Notes: generated by a model from the sequence alone, not told the origin. A stretch of DNA of 64,000 nt from Halichoerus grypus (GCF_964656455.1 NC_135718.1:144256262-144320261), one strand, 5' to 3'. Positions 1-11,021 are shown, counted from the first letter of the stretch. Made by a program: numbers and translations.

Positions 1-1455
1 GGGTGAACTTCTCCCGCTAGAGGGTGCCCTCCCTGGGAGGAGTGATGGTTGGGGGCCTTTGAGAGCCAGGCTAATTGCAGCTCTGAGGGAACAGAGATAA
101 AAACCACAGAGGCAAACAGGCACATGCCACTTTCTATTTTATTTTCATTTTTTAGCTGTCTGTAGGCTCTGCCGGGAGGGCAGGGTTCAGGAGAGAGAAG
201 GCATTTTAAGGGCACTGATGGGACCACAACGTAGCCTCCAGCTTCTGTGTTTCCTTTCTGGAGGTGTAGCTTCTGCTCTTGGGCTCTCCCCACAGCCCAG
301 AAGCCACACCTCAGGAAGGATCACTGTGGGGCACAGCCCTCTAGCACTCTTGCTGCTGGTGAGCTCCCCTCGAGGGAGATGCACCTGCTGTTTGGGGTTC
401 CAACGCATGCTGCCTCACAGACCTGCATCAGCTTTGCCAGCAGGCTGGGCGAAGAAGAGCCTGTGTTCAGAAACAGCCACAGGGCACGAAAGCTCACGAC
501 CCCTTCCCTGGTCTCATCCCCTCCTGCCTCTCTTCACATCCAGAGGAACAGATCCAGTCAGGCAAGGAGTCCGTCGCCTGCTTCCTGCAATTCTTCTGTT
601 TGGCAATTCTAGGGCCGATATTCCCAGGAAGCCTCCCAGAGACACCTGACCAGGTGCAAACAGCAGAAGATACACTGGTAATCATAATTTCCTCCTGTTT
701 TTGGCTTCTGTGCATTAACTAAGAATAGTTCGCACAAGTCGTCGTCTGCCCTGCTAACCTGTATCTGTGTGGGCAGGTTTCCCACGTGTCAAAAATCTAA
801 CTCAGTTGCCCGGTCGTCTGTTTACATTGGATCGCTTCCTTTATAATGATGGTGAAACAAACACAAGTCATCCCCTTGAGAGCTAACTGCGGGAAAGATA
901 GAGCCTTCCACTGGGTCTGTCTGAGCAGTGAGGGCATTAAGGAGAAAGATTCCCGCTTAGACTGAAATGTGGAGAAGTGACTTCTGAAAGGTGCCATCTT
1001 GCGAGAAAGCAGTGGCCATCTGGAGGCACGTGCTATGTGCCCCGTGATCCCATCTTTGATCGTGGAATGCAAGTATCCATGGATGTCAATGCTTGAGGGC
1101 CAAAGGCCTGGGTGAGAAAAGAAAGACACAGGGATGTCCTTTAAAATATATTTCTCTTAGATCACTTGGTTGCATTTTTGGTTTAGCAAGACCCAAACCC
1201 AGTGGCTGAGGGGAGGGCTGTTGCCTGAGATTTGGGTGTAGAAGAGCAATGTGGATGGCCAGGAGCAGACCCAGAAAGGAAGGTTTAATCTTCATGAGGA
1301 CAGCACGCTGGCAAGCAGGACAGGTGAAGCCCAGCACAGGGAGAGTGTGAGCCACCCCCCTGGGGCAACTTCCCCCTCGCATTAGTGACCCTGGCATTTG
1401 AAGTCACCTCTAAAAGCTAACCTTGCCCTGTGTGGCCTTGATGATTCATCTCCAA
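1..1455. other. Unassigned noncoding sequence
   Basis: No repeat, RNA gene or coding exon is recognisable here. Both strands carry overlapping ORFs of 70-143 codons near 190-715. They have no recognisable domain and overlap each other in several frames, as expected by chance in moderately GC-rich DNA. I treat the stretch as unique intergenic or intronic DNA. Confidence 0.5.
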
Positions 1456-1464
1456 CCCCCTTCT

Positions 1465-1667
1465 TTTTTTTTTTTTTGTTTTAAGATTTTATTTATTTGA
1501 GAGAGAGCCAGAGAGGGAGAACACAGAGGGAGAGAGCACAAAGGGAGAGGGAGAAGCAGGCTCCCTGTTGAGCAGGGAGCCTGACTCGGGGCTCGATCCC
1601 AGGACCCTGAGATCATGACCCAAGCCGAAGGCAGATGCTTAACTGACTGAGCCACCCAGGCATCCCC
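1465..1667 (-). mobile_element. Can-SINE (tRNA-derived SINE), full length
   Basis: Read on the minus strand, a tRNA-like head (GCCTGGGTGGCTCAGTCAGT) is followed by the GATCATGAYC/CCTGAG body, a CT-rich stretch and an A-rich tail. On the + strand this appears as poly(T), then GATTTTATTTATTTGAGAGA. The 9-bp direct repeat CCCCCTTCT at 1456-1464 and 1672-1680 is the target-site duplication. The copy is noncoding; any ORF over it is a by-product. Confidence 0.93.
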
Positions 1668-1680
1668 CTAGCCCCCTTCT

Positions 1681-1931
1681 AAAAACACATATCTTTTCCA
1701 TATATGCAGGAAGACGTAAAGGAAGTGAAGAATAGCCAGACTACTCTGACATCAGTTTTAGGGTCTGTTTTATACCTAAGTACAACCCAATATCCTCTGT
1801 ACCCTTGGGTCTTTCCAGGAACATAGCAAGGGAAGGAACCCCTTGGATCACAAGTAAACAAACCTCAAAGGTGTGATAATAGTAAACCAAGCATCCATTT
1901 TGAAAAGAGGAGAAGTAATAGGAAGTAAAGT
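1681..1931. other. Unassigned noncoding sequence between two SINEs
   Basis: Unique-looking DNA with no supported feature. Confidence 0.4.
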
Positions 1932-1946
1932 CAGAAAAAGACTTTT

Positions 1947-2043
1947 TTTAAAGATCTTATTTATTTTTGCGAGAGAGAGAGAGAGAGAGCGAGCGAGCGC
2001 ACAAGCGAGGGGAGGGGCAGAGGCAGAGAGAGAAGCCGACTCC
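1947..2043 (-). mobile_element. 5'-truncated Can-SINE (tail half only)
   Basis: Only the A-rich tail and the CT-rich region are present, seen on + as AAAGATCTTATTTATTTTTGC followed by (GA)n. The tRNA-like head that carries the pol III promoter is missing. A near-perfect direct repeat CAGAAAAAGACTTTT (1932-1946, and 2044-2059 with one extra A) flanks it. So it was truncated on insertion rather than deleted later. Confidence 0.85.
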
Positions 2044-2059
2044 CAGAAAAAAGACTTTT

Positions 2060-2500
2060 GAAAATAGATTCAAATGTATATTTTGAAAACCAGAGTGCTC
2101 ACAGTAAACACAGTAAAATATACATCTGAAAAGAGAGGGAGATGTATATTTGAAAAATTAGGGGAGTCACAATATTTCGTCTGAAGGGAAAAAGGAAGAC
2201 CGCTATAACAAGTAAAAGGTGAAGTGTATTTATTAGTTCTGTTATGTGATTGCTGGGGGCACGGGGGATGTGCTTTCTCTCATCTTTTCCACCACTTTAG
2301 ATGTATAAATGCACACATTTATACCTGCTTACTGATTAAGTTATAATTACATCTTTCCAAGGACTGTAAACGTTACCATCATGGAATGGGACACTTTAGG
2401 ATGGTGAAATGGTGAGGGGCAGGGAAAGAACGCTTCTGGGTGGGCAGCTGCAGACTAGAACGGTAAACAAGGTAAACACCTGGGATCCTAATTCCCTTAT
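2060..2500. other. Unassigned AT-rich noncoding sequence
   Basis: No recognisable repeat family or exon. A short internal similarity (GTATATTTTGAAAA near 2075 and GTATATTTGAAAAA near 2144) is the only structure noted. Confidence 0.35.
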
Positions 2501-2704
2501 TTTTTTAATTTTAATTTTTTTTAAGATTTATTTATTTATTTGTCAGAGAGAGAGAGAGAGCACAGGCAATAGGAACGCCAGGCAGAGGGAGAAGCAGATC
2601 CCCTGCTGAGCCAGGAGCCCGATGCGGGACTCGATCCCAGGACCATGGAATCATGACCTGAGCTGAAGGCAGATGCTTAACCAACTGAGCCACCCAGGTG
2701 CCCC
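2501..2704 (-). mobile_element. Can-SINE
   Basis: T-rich run, then AAGATTTATTTATTTATTTG, (GA)n, the GGGACTCGATCCCAGGACC core and the CTGAGCCACCCAGGTGCCCC head on the + strand. This is a complete Can-SINE in minus orientation. It lies directly beside the T-rich end of an old L1, so its target duplication is not clear. Confidence 0.92.
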
Positions 2705-2915
2705 TTCCTTTTTTTTTTTTTTTAAATAGATTTTATTTTTTTAGAGCAGTTTGAGGTTCACAGCAAATTTGAGCGGCAAGTACAGAGAATTCCCCTACAC
2801 CCCAACCCCCATACACACAGCCTTCCCCACTATCAGCATGCCCTACCTTTGCTGCAATCAATCGACACATTATTATCACCCAACTTCCATAGTTTACATC
2901 AGGAGTCCCTCTAAC
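2705..2915 (-). mobile_element. Old L1 (L1M-type) 3'-end fragment
   Basis: A poly(T) run is followed by TTAGAGCAGTTTGAGGTTCA, CAGAGAATTCCCCTACACCC and CCATAGTTTACATCAGGAGT. These are recognisable diverged strings of a mammalian L1M 3' region read antisense. The same segment recurs, less truncated, at 40.2-41.3 kb in this window. Only 3' terminal sequence is present; no reverse transcriptase domain. Confidence 0.75.
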
Positions 2916-3605
2916 CCCCTCATTTTTTCACGCGGGGTCCAACATGCAAGGTGAGTAGCAGTGTCCACATCAAGTTGGCCCACAGGTGACGTGGCCTCCA
3001 GAGCATCTCCATTTGCCTTTGCAAAACCCTGATGCTCACGCACAGTGCCCTCCGTGTCCACACCCAGGGCTGTCTGTGATTCCCCATTTTGTGGCCTATA
3101 CTGCCAAGGCCAAGTCCAAGGCCAGGGATTTTTCCAGCTCCCTCCCCACTGCAGAACTTTTAATTGTGTCTCAGTTCCCTGGGAAGAAGCTCAGTGCTTC
3201 TCAAGGTCATATCTAGTTATTTATACACAAATGTGGGCAAGGTGCTAATGAGCGACATTAGAGGCAAGAGAAAGTTATAGGAGACCACGTTCAGCCAAAT
3301 GAAGGACATTAACATCCTGTGAATTTCAAGAAGCAGGCTCGGGCAAGCCTCGGGGCTGGATATCTCTGGGCTGCCAAGCGTTGGAGTTCCTCTCAAATCA
3401 CACCAGATAGGAAGTCATCTATCTACCTTTGCAAAGAGAACCCTGTATTTTTCCTATCTATCATTTTCTTCACTACCTTAGATTTGAAATGCAAGGACTA
3501 GGATTGTTTAGGATGGCCCTTCTCCTCCCTGCCCGTTCCCCCGGTCTCCATTCCCTCCTTTCTTTCACTTCTTCCTTTACAAATGACTCGATTCAGGTCT
3601 CCTAG
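2916..3605. other. Unassigned noncoding sequence
   Basis: Unique-looking DNA. ORFs up to 76 codons (2986-3216) show no family signature. Confidence 0.4.
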
Positions 3606-4075
3606 GCTTATAGACCTTCCAGCAGTGGTGTGTTCGTATGTTTAACAACTGGCTCCAAAAAAAAATGAGTTTATGAGTTTCTTATGAATTTCATTGATGT
3701 AAAGGGAGTATGGCATACGATTTACAAACAATAATGCAATGTACAACACACTTTACTGTAAATTCCATATAGCCAAGTGACTTTTACAGAATGCTTTTGT
3801 TGATTTTTGCTGCATTCATATATCCGGATGTAGCCAAACTATGGTTGCATTTCAACCATGATGGGACAAATGGAGTTGCATCCCCATCTGCTACATCTTT
3901 TCCCAGTGGTGATTGTCATTACATTTGTGATGTCATCTACAGGTGGTCTAACATTTATCACCTTTATACAAATTATAACCATTAAACCAAGAGCTCTTTC
4001 AGTTCTGGTAATATTTGTAATATAATTTTTTTAAATAATGGTTTAAAGAACTGGCTTGCAAAATTCCCCCCAGTG
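3606..4075. repeat. Possible ancient interspersed repeat, unclassified
   Basis: AT-rich block starting near GTTTAACAACTGGCTCC and ending near GGTTTAAAGAACTGGCTTGC. Its composition and edge motifs suggest an old inserted element, but I cannot place the family. The two edge motifs are direct, not inverted, which argues against a simple terminal-inverted-repeat transposon. Confidence 0.25.
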
Positions 4076-5070
4076 TAATCATGGCTCTCAGGGGAGCCAA
4101 GCCAGCTCCAGCAAACCTCTGTTCTGGGGTCAGCAGTGACCTGGCTTCATTCCCTTCCTATCTTCTTCAAAGCAGGGCTAGGATGTAGGACTCAATAGTC
4201 AAAATCACGTCATGGCTTTCACGTTGTGTTGTGTTGGACCGTGGAAAGTCTGCTGACATCATGCTAGCTTTACATGCTGAGATGCCTGGAAACTGTGGAA
4301 CAGAACAGACTGGAGCCTCTGGGAAGGAGAAAGGAGATGAGCCTCTTTAGGAAGGGACACCCCCTCCTGCCAACATGCCCTTTGTCTCCCAGCTCAAGCC
4401 AAGATGCTAAGCCCTCTCACTGAGAAGGTGTGGCCGAGGTGCGAGGGGAGGGCAGGAGTTTAAGTCAGGTGTCTTTAGTCTCTTTTCTTCAAGCCTCATG
4501 GATTTCTACCCAGCTTGGCATGGCATTGGTGACAGGAACAGGGTGGCTCTCCAGAGATCAGCATGACAATCACAATCCAACCCCAGCTCCTTTTCTGTCC
4601 TTCAGTCACTTTGTTCTGCTTCACTGTCTAAGTCTGGTTTGCCACAAAAACCAATTCTGGAAGAGAAGAAGATTGGGGAAATGATCCAACCATAAATAAA
4701 ACCAACATGCATTTGGGAGAGAATTAGAAAGGACCCAGATATGCTTCTTTACTCTTTGTTTATTAATCTCCCATCCAGGAACCTATAGCTCTCCGTCTGC
4801 TCCGAGTGGAGGCACAATCTCCCCGGGCACTTGATTAAGAGCATGTGATTTCCCCTTTCAGAGTTTCCATTGATTCGGCAGACAGTCTAGTCCCCTAACG
4901 TTGGGCTTTGTGCTTTTGCCAGTCTGGTCACAGTGAGTTGCCTTTAGTTTCTACTGTTATTAATGCTACCATTACTAATACTATAATTTCAGGAAGAATG
5001 AGTAGAAGACAGAGCAGGAGTATGTGGGGCAAGGAAGGCGACAGATAAGATGAAGTTACTTTAAAAAAAA
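4076..5070. other. Unassigned noncoding sequence
   Basis: No supported gene or repeat. An 84-codon + ORF at 4430-4684 has no recognisable domain. Confidence 0.4.
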
Positions 5071-5462
5071 AAGCCAGAATATTTTTAATTGAGGTAAAAT
5101 TCACTTAACACGAAAGTCACCATTTTAACCATTATCAAGTATAAATCAGTGGCGTTGTGTACATTCACAGTAATGCACAAACATCATCATATTCTAGTTC
5201 TGGAACATTTTCATCCTCCCAAAAGGCAACCCGGTGCCCCTTAAGCAGAAGTCACTCCTCCTCCCCTTGCCTTTTCCCCCTCCCCCCACCCCCAGCCCCT
5301 GGCAACCACCTAATCTGCTTTCTGTCTCTATGGATTTGCCTATCTGGATATTTCATATAAATGGAATTATGCAGTATGTGTTTTTGTGTGTCTGGCTTCT
5401 TTCACTTAGCTTCATGTTTTCAAGGTTCCTCCATGCTTAGCAGGTATTGTAAGTTACTTTTG
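5071..5462 (-). mobile_element. Old L1 (L1M-type) 3' portion
   Basis: Read on +, an A-rich start leads into TTGAGGTAAAATTCACTTAA, GGAACATTTTCATCCTCCCA, CCCCTGGCAACCACC and TCTGTCTCTATGGATTTGCC. This is the well-known antisense L1M 3' region. It stops near the homologue of TTCAAGGTTCCTCCATG. A related copy is at 53.31-53.84 kb. No functional ORF. Confidence 0.85.
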
Positions 5463-6039
5463 ATTAAAAAAAAATTGAGGGAAAAAGTCACCAACCCACT
5501 TCACCTGGCCAGATTTCTCCCTTCACGCAGTTTTACTTGGCAGTCCATGAGAAAAAGAGATGCCATCACAAACCTCTGATTCGGTGCCTTCTTCAGGTCC
5601 CAAGGAAGTGGGAAAAGGGGATTAAAAGAAATAAAGTCTATATATCCCATGTGAACAGCTCTTCCTCCAGGAATTCCAAATCAACTTTTTTTTTTTTTTA
5701 ATTCTGAGTCTTATTTTGGCTTGTAGTCATACACACTTAAAGAGCATTGTATCAGTAAAGGTTCATTCTTGGTTCAGTAAGAACTGACTTAGTATACTGT
5801 CTCTTTAATTTGTTTTGTTTTCCAATAGCCATGGGGAAGTAAAAGATAAAACCATGGCAATGAAGAAATAAAGGTTATAAACAAAGACCTATGAGCTCAT
5901 CAGAGAGAAAAATGGGTAGGATCTCCATGACTTCACCCCTTGTGACCCTCTTGGCAATTCTGACAAGGGAATGGTACTATAAGAATCTTTGCTTAAATGT
6001 TTCCTCGTGGCTTCGTGCCTCATCACAAAGTCATTTATT
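5463..6039. other. Unassigned noncoding sequence
   Basis: Unique-looking DNA with a short T-rich run near 5686-5699. No gene supported. Confidence 0.4.
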
Positions 6040-6180
6040 AGGTTTCTGTTTATCCTTCTATTGTCACTTTTTGTCTCACCCTCTTCGTGGGTTGCAAGCT
6101 CTTTGGAGGAAGAATCTATGTCTGATTATGTTTCTGTGACCCAAATCTCTGATGGCTCAAAGGCCCTTGTCTGAGTAATA
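6040..6180 (+). mobile_element. Possible L2 3'-region fragment
   Basis: GGTTGCAAGCTCTTTGGAGG, then AATCTATGTCTGATT, resembles the L2 string 'GTGAGCTCCATGAGGGCAGGGACTTTGTCTG'. The match is diverged and lacks the diagnostic TTGAATGAATGAA end, so this is tentative. Confidence 0.4.
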
Positions 6181-6204
6181 ACAGGACTTCAGACATCTCT
6201 TTAT

Positions 6205-6815
6205 GTTGTTTTATTAGTTAGAGTAATTAATGTTGGCTGCAGGAACAAAACAACCTCAAAATCTCAGTGGTTTAACACAATAAATGTTTATTCTTTGCTC
6301 ACATCACAACTCAAAATAGGTCTGGCAGCTCTCCTCCAAGTGATGACTCGGGGATTCATCCTCCTTCCATCTTTGCGGTGTGCTGTCCTCTACAACCCCC
6401 TTGGAGTCCTCTGGGTGTCATCTGAATTGAGCTGAGCAGTAAGCAAGGAGAGACCAAGCAGAGGGTACCGCAGAGATTTTACGGGTCTAGACCTGAAAGT
6501 GGTTTACATCACTTCTGGTCATGTTCCTTTGGCCACTGCAAGGGGGCTGGAAGATGTAGTCTCCGAGTGCTCAAGAGGGGGAAAAGCTATTGTTCCACAC
6601 CTAGCCAGTCTCTGCCATAATTGTTGCTTCCCCTCTAGCATGCTTGGGAGGAGCTGGGTGGGGGAGGACTGTTTCATGTCGGTTTCCAGGTCAATCATGC
6701 CACGCTCATGCCTCTGCTTGGCACTATTCCAGACTGGTGAACTCCACTCCACCATGGCCCATCATTCACTTCCTGATGGCCACTTTCTGCAGTTCTAGGA
6801 CCTTCTCTCTTCGAT
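6205..6815. repeat. Ancient LTR- or DNA-type interspersed repeat, family not assigned
   Basis: Starts with TTAGTTAGAGTAATTAATGTTGGCTGCAGG and AATCTCAGTGGTTTAACACAATAAATGTTTA. Many mammalian repeats share this 'AGTGGCTTAAMACAAYA...TTTATT' style; a related-looking block is at 16.54-16.94 kb. ORFs of 60-100 codons across it (6499-6798 +, 6519-6755 -) are probably incidental. Confidence 0.5.
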
Positions 6816-8177
6816 CAATACTGCTATCATGAGGCTGACGTCAAGATAAGAAAAGTCTGTTTCCCCTTTCCTACTCCATACACACCCTTCCCTTACTTGA
6901 AGAAGGCCACAGCCAGGCTGTTAACAACAAAGCTTTACTGAAGGCTTTAATATCGCAGAAGGAAATGACAAGGCAGAGAAACCTAAAGCTAGTACAGATC
7001 GGACTGTTCTCAGAGCTCACCTGCTGAAGCTTGTGTGGCCTCTGGCCTGCCTCACTGTGGTGGAGGGCAGCTTTCCTCTTGCCACCGGGGAGAAAAGACC
7101 TCAAGCACACCCGCTCGGTTGAGCCACAGGCCTCATTGTCCCCAAATCCCTCAAAAATCAAAGGTTCTCTGCCTTCTGAGTCTTCTGTCTGCCTTTGGAT
7201 CATCCCATCCCATCCCAATGTGACAGGTTCGGTTCTGGAAATTGCCATTCCTTTTAGAAAAATGTGCAGCCCCCGGTCCCTAGAAGGTGGCCTCTATCCT
7301 CAGAAACACAGTCTCTTCAGAAAATAACTATTTGGTTTTTTTGCTTTGAAACACTTCATTTAAATTTTCTAAAAAGACAGCAATAATTTATGCTTTGAAC
7401 CTAATGAGAGTACTGTGGAGCATTTTCTGGCCTGACCCACCGCCATGCAGTGCCTTCCCCACCAGCTCTGCCGCCAATGGGGCAGCCCGGCTTGAGGTGG
7501 GCGTGGTCAGTCTTGAAAAGGGGACGGTGGAGGGGGACGGGGGCCAGGCCAGACCTCTGCTGGAAGAGGCCCTAGCACTGCTCAGGGAGCAGACCCACAG
7601 TTGCAGCAAGCGGCTGGGGGAGTTGGTATTTCTTCCTGGTTATTATCAAAGGGAAATCAACAAACCACCCCCAGAACCCTGAAAACCAGGGACAAGACCT
7701 GAGGACCATCTCAGTCCCAAGAGCGCAAGCAAAACCCGGAGGTTCCTTTTGGTGCCTGCCTTTGCGCCCTCTCTCTTCCCTTCCCCTGCACCAGTCCCAC
7801 AGCTGAGCAGAACTCTGGTGTTTGTTATCTCAGCTGGATTATAGTAGAGCACCACATAAGGGGCACAAGCCGTCCAGCCCAGAGCAATATTGCTAAACTC
7901 ACTCCAGTTTGTTTTCAGTTTTTTCTTCTGTTTGAGGTAACATCCATGCCCGCTATCCTTCCAGCGTGTTGGGGCTCAGCAGCGAATTTACTTAAGCAAC
8001 TGCATTTCCCAAGAGCAAACAATCATTTGTAGGCTGATGTGTCCAAGTGCATATTTACCAGTCTCCACACAATTGCATAGACTTTATAGGCCCATGTAAG
8101 TCAACCGAAACTTTTACAGTTGGTAAGTTACAAACCATGCGTTTCAGAAGAGGGTCCCCACTCCCACCCCCCCCTTT
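6816..8177. other. Unassigned, partly GC-rich noncoding sequence
   Basis: No repeat family recognised. Overlapping ORFs on both strands (for example 6871-7248 minus, 7031-7327 plus, 7395-7682 plus) are competing frames in GC-rich DNA without protein motifs. The 7395-7682 frame (95 codons) is Leu/Glu-rich in its second half but matches nothing I know. A cryptic exon cannot be excluded. Confidence 0.4.
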
Positions 8178-8645
8178 TTTTTAGCCTCAAGCTCTTTTGG
8201 TAACAAAGAAAATTCCACTAAACTCATTTAAGCAAAAATGTGGTATGTGGAGGATTATAGGCCAACAAGATCCAAGAGTAGGAAGCGAGACTGTCTCATG
8301 GGGACTTAAGCTATGGGCAGCTAGGCTCCTGCTGGCTCTTTCTCATTGTGCCTCAGTTTCCTCTCTTCACACACTGGCCTCTGCTTCTCCATACACAAGA
8401 TGGAAACATGGCATCCAAATTCATAATGTTATTATGGTATTTCAATTCAGTTTATATTATTCGATCCCACACAGTGTCCAAGTTAATATTATTCCAATTC
8501 AGGTAGCCATTTACAATTTGCAACTGCCTCTTAGCCCCAGTTTTAGTTTTGGAGACAGACTGGTCCACCCTTTATCTTATTAATCCACTAACCCAGGGAG
8601 AAAGGGCCCATGTGGCATAAAAGTCTCTGCCATTATCTACCTTGT
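8178..8645 (-). repeat. Ancient interspersed repeat, family not assigned
   Basis: Contains CTAAACTCATTTAAGCAAAAATG followed by a diverged body. This matches in reverse the end of the block at 14.3-15.08 kb, which ends 'ATGAGCCAATACATTCCCTTTTTGATTTAGGCCAGTTTGG'. The same family also appears at 42.04-42.56 kb. The 128-codon + ORF at 8197-8583 lies inside it and is not a gene. Confidence 0.5.
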
Positions 8646-8649
8646 GGGT

Positions 8650-9453
8650 TGAGTGGTGTGATGCTGCGATTTATAGTAAGAAATATATATTTGGTCTTCA
8701 TCCACTGTTCCTGGCACAGAGCTCCTAAAACACTTGGAATTTCCTAAGTGAATGAGAGCCATAAAGTTGTCCTTTGTTTTGTTAATGAGGTGACTTTTGG
8801 ATGACACTTAATGATGGGGGCAAATTGCCAAGAGAACCAACCACAAGGTTAGAAGGTTGGAACTTTCAGTCCCATCGCCCTGACTTCCATGGAGGGGAGA
8901 GGAGCTGGGGGTTGAATCAGTCACCAATAGCCAATGATTTAATCAACCATGCCTATAGAATGAAGCCTCCATACAAACCCAAAAGGACAGCGTTTGGAGA
9001 GCTTCTAGGTTGGCAAACACCTGGAAATTTGGGGAGAGTGGCATTCTCCAAGAGGACACGGAAGCCCTGTACCCTTTTCCAATATGCTGCCCAATGCATC
9101 TCTTACATTTGGCTGTTCCTGAGTTATATCTTTTTATAATAAACTGGTTATCTGATAAGTAAAATGCTTCTCAGAGTTTTGGGAGCTGCTCTAGTAAGTT
9201 AATCAAACCCAAGGAGGGGGTTGTTGGAACTTCAGATCTATAGCTGGTCCATCAGAAGCACAGATGATGAAATGAACTGGAGATTGGCCTCTGAAGTGGG
9301 GACAGATAGGGAAGGGGAGACGGTCTTGTAGGACTGCATCCTTCACCTGTGGAATCTATACTTTCTCCAGGTGGTGTCAGAATTGAGCTGAACTGTAGGA
9401 CACCCACAGGGTCTCTGACAACTGCTTGGTGGTGTGGTGGGAAAAAAACCACA
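8650..9453 (+). mobile_element. Solitary or partial ERVL-type LTR
   Basis: The block runs through TAGTAAGAAATATATATTTGG, TCACCAATAGCCAATGATTTAATCAACCATG and GAAGCCTCCATACAAACCCAAAAGGAC, with a poly(A) signal AATAAA at 9138-9143. It ends GGTGTGGTGGGAAAAAAACCACA. These strings are familiar from a mammalian class III (ERVL-like) LTR. A tRNA-Leu-like primer-binding remnant follows immediately, fixing orientation and 3' end. No gag, pol or env reading frame is visible downstream. Confidence 0.8.
9138..9143 (+). promoter_or_regulatory. Poly(A) signal of the LTR
   Basis: AATAAA in the expected R-region position, with the GTTATATC...CTGGTTATC surroundings typical of this LTR family. Confidence 0.7.
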
Positions 9454-9460
9454 TCAGAAT

Positions 9461-9478
9461 TGGTATCGGAATCTAAGT
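9461..9478 (+). other. Degenerate primer-binding site (tRNA-Leu type)
   Basis: TGGTATCGGAATCTAAGT sits seven bases beyond the LTR end. It resembles the tRNA-Leu 3' complement TGGTGTCAGAAGTGGGAT used by ERVL-type elements. Several mismatches and the spacing point to an old, inactive copy. Confidence 0.55.
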
Positions 9479-9795
9479 GGCCATTTCCATGACAATCGAA
9501 ATTTCCAGAGCAAAGGAACCCTTGTCTGAAGGTAATTTTATTTTCCTCTGCCTAGAACACAGAAAACTGCTCAGAAGTTTGAGATGAGATTTTTCTGGAT
9601 TTGATCCTCTTCATTAAGATGTCCAGGATCCGAGGTTTGAGTATGGGTCAAAGCTCAAATTACTTGACACCCACCCCTGTCTGTTGTAGAAATCCTATAG
9701 GAGGGAAGCTTCCAGCCAGTGCAGAGCCTGGGAGCAGGAGCTCAGTCCTGAGACAACAGCCAGACAAGGTCCACGTTCCTCTCTCATGTGGACTT
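9479..9795. other. Unassigned; possibly remnant of ERV internal sequence
   Basis: Lies just after the primer-binding remnant, where an ERV leader would be, but no retroviral motif is recognisable. Confidence 0.3.
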
Positions 9796-9808
9796 CCAGG
9801 TGTTTTTT

Positions 9809-10010
9809 TTCTTTTTTCTTTTTTTTTTTTTTTAAAGATTTTATTTATTTATTTGAGAGAGAGAGAGAGCACATGAGAGGGGGGAGGGTCAGAGGGAGAA
9901 GCAGACTCCCTGCCGAGCAGGGAGCCCGATGTGGGACTCGATCCTGGGACTCCAGGATCATGACCTGAGCCGAAGGCAGTCGCTTAACCAACTGAGCCAC
10001 CCAGGCGCCC
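9809..10010 (-). mobile_element. Can-SINE, full length
   Basis: A clean copy. On + it reads AAAGATTTTATTTATTTATTTG, (GA)n, GGGACTCGATCCTGGGACTC and CTGAGCCACCCAGGCGCCC. Target duplication CCAGGTGTTTTTTT at 9796-9809 and 10011-10024. Its low divergence and CTCCAGGATCATGACC core fit the arctoid Can-SINE subfamily. Confidence 0.95.
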
Positions 10011-10024
10011 CCAGGTGTTTTTTT

Positions 10025-10384
10025 CCTTTGTCTGTCATACTTGCATCTCCCAGGGGCCCAGGGTGGCTCTTTATACATAGTAGTCCCTCAGCTGATACTT
10101 ATTGAATCAATGAATCACTGGCTCATTCAAACTGGGGTCTGTGCCATTTCCTGTCCTCACAAAGAACTGACAGTTACTGGTGGTTTGCCCAATGTTTCTT
10201 TCTTTTCCATATTGTGAATCCATAACTTTAGCTGATATTTTTTGGTCCTCAGCTTTTTAAGACTTTCTTAATCCTCTTGACAGGCAGAATTGTCACCTTC
10301 TCTATGCTACTGTAGTAACTGGTTCATGTTTTTAATAAATCATTTGTCCTTCTGGAACCCAGTTACTTGCACCCAGATCTGCGT
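10025..10384. other. Unassigned noncoding sequence
   Basis: Unique-looking DNA. A short ATACTTATTGAATCAATGAATCA at about 10096 may be an L2 3' scrap. Confidence 0.35.
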
Positions 10385-10475
10385 ACCCAACTAGAAAAGA
10401 ACTGCTTAAAGGTGGGAATTCTCTTTCTCTGTGCCTGGTACATGTTAAATGCTCAAGAGATGTTTCTTAAAATTA
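10385..10475 (+). mobile_element. Probable L2 3'-end fragment
   Basis: CTGCTTAAAGGTGGGAATTC, CTGTGCCTGGTACATGTTAA and ATGCTCAAGAGATG form a diverged L2-like series ('...GTGCCTGGCACATAGTAGGYGCTCAATAAAT'). Confidence 0.5.
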
Positions 10476-10790
10476 CAAATCAGGAAGTGAGCAAGCTATG
10501 CTTCCTGGGTATAGTAACTTTAGGGAAAAAATTGAGTCACTGTCACAACCAACAATTTTTCTCTGGATCTGCCTTCTTCCCACTCAGGATGCACCCTTCA
10601 AATTCCAACCAGATATTTCAGCTTTTGCCCTGGGTGAGTATTGTACATATGTTCTCATTTATTCATTATCTCAAATATATTTTTTGTGTGTGTCTGCTAG
10701 GGCCAAATAATATATCAGGTCCTGAGAATACACTGATGATTATGATGGTTCCTGTGAGTATTTGAGAGGCTCAATTAATAGCATTTCTCT
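10476..10790. other. Unassigned noncoding sequence
   Basis: AT-rich DNA. Two overlapping + ORFs (10367-10765 and 10498-10710) show no domain. Confidence 0.35.
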
Positions 10791-10802
10791 TTCCTAAGTT
10801 CT

Positions 10803-11021
10803 TTTTAAAAAAAGATTTATTTATTGATTTGAGAGAGAGAGAGAGAGAGAAAGAGAGTGCTCGAGCAAGCAGCGGGGAGGGGCAGAGGGAGAGAAGAACT
10901 CAAGCAGACTCCGTGCTGAGTGAGGAGCCCATCCCGGGGCTCGATCTCACTACCCTGAGATCATGACCCGAGCCGAAACCAAGAGTCCGGATGCTCAACT
11001 GACCCACCACCCAGGCGCCCC
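10803..11021 (-). mobile_element. Can-SINE, full length
   Basis: A-rich tail (+ strand T/A run), AAAGATTTATTTATTGATTTG, (GA)n, CCCGGGGCTCGATCTCAC and CCACCCAGGCGCCCC. It is flanked by TTCCTAAGTTCT (10791-10802) and TTCCCTAAGTTCT (11024-11036), a target duplication with a one-base difference. The ACCAAGAGTCCGGATGCTCAA variant marks a somewhat older subfamily. Confidence 0.93.

Noticed and set aside
218..715. Overlapping 73-143 codon ORFs on both strands near the window start
   Set aside because: Four frames compete over the same 500 bp; no domain, splice context or start context favours any of them.
1970..2010. Evenly spaced short repeats that could suggest a CRISPR-like array
   Set aside because: This is the (GA)n stretch of a SINE in a mammalian genome; no spacer structure.
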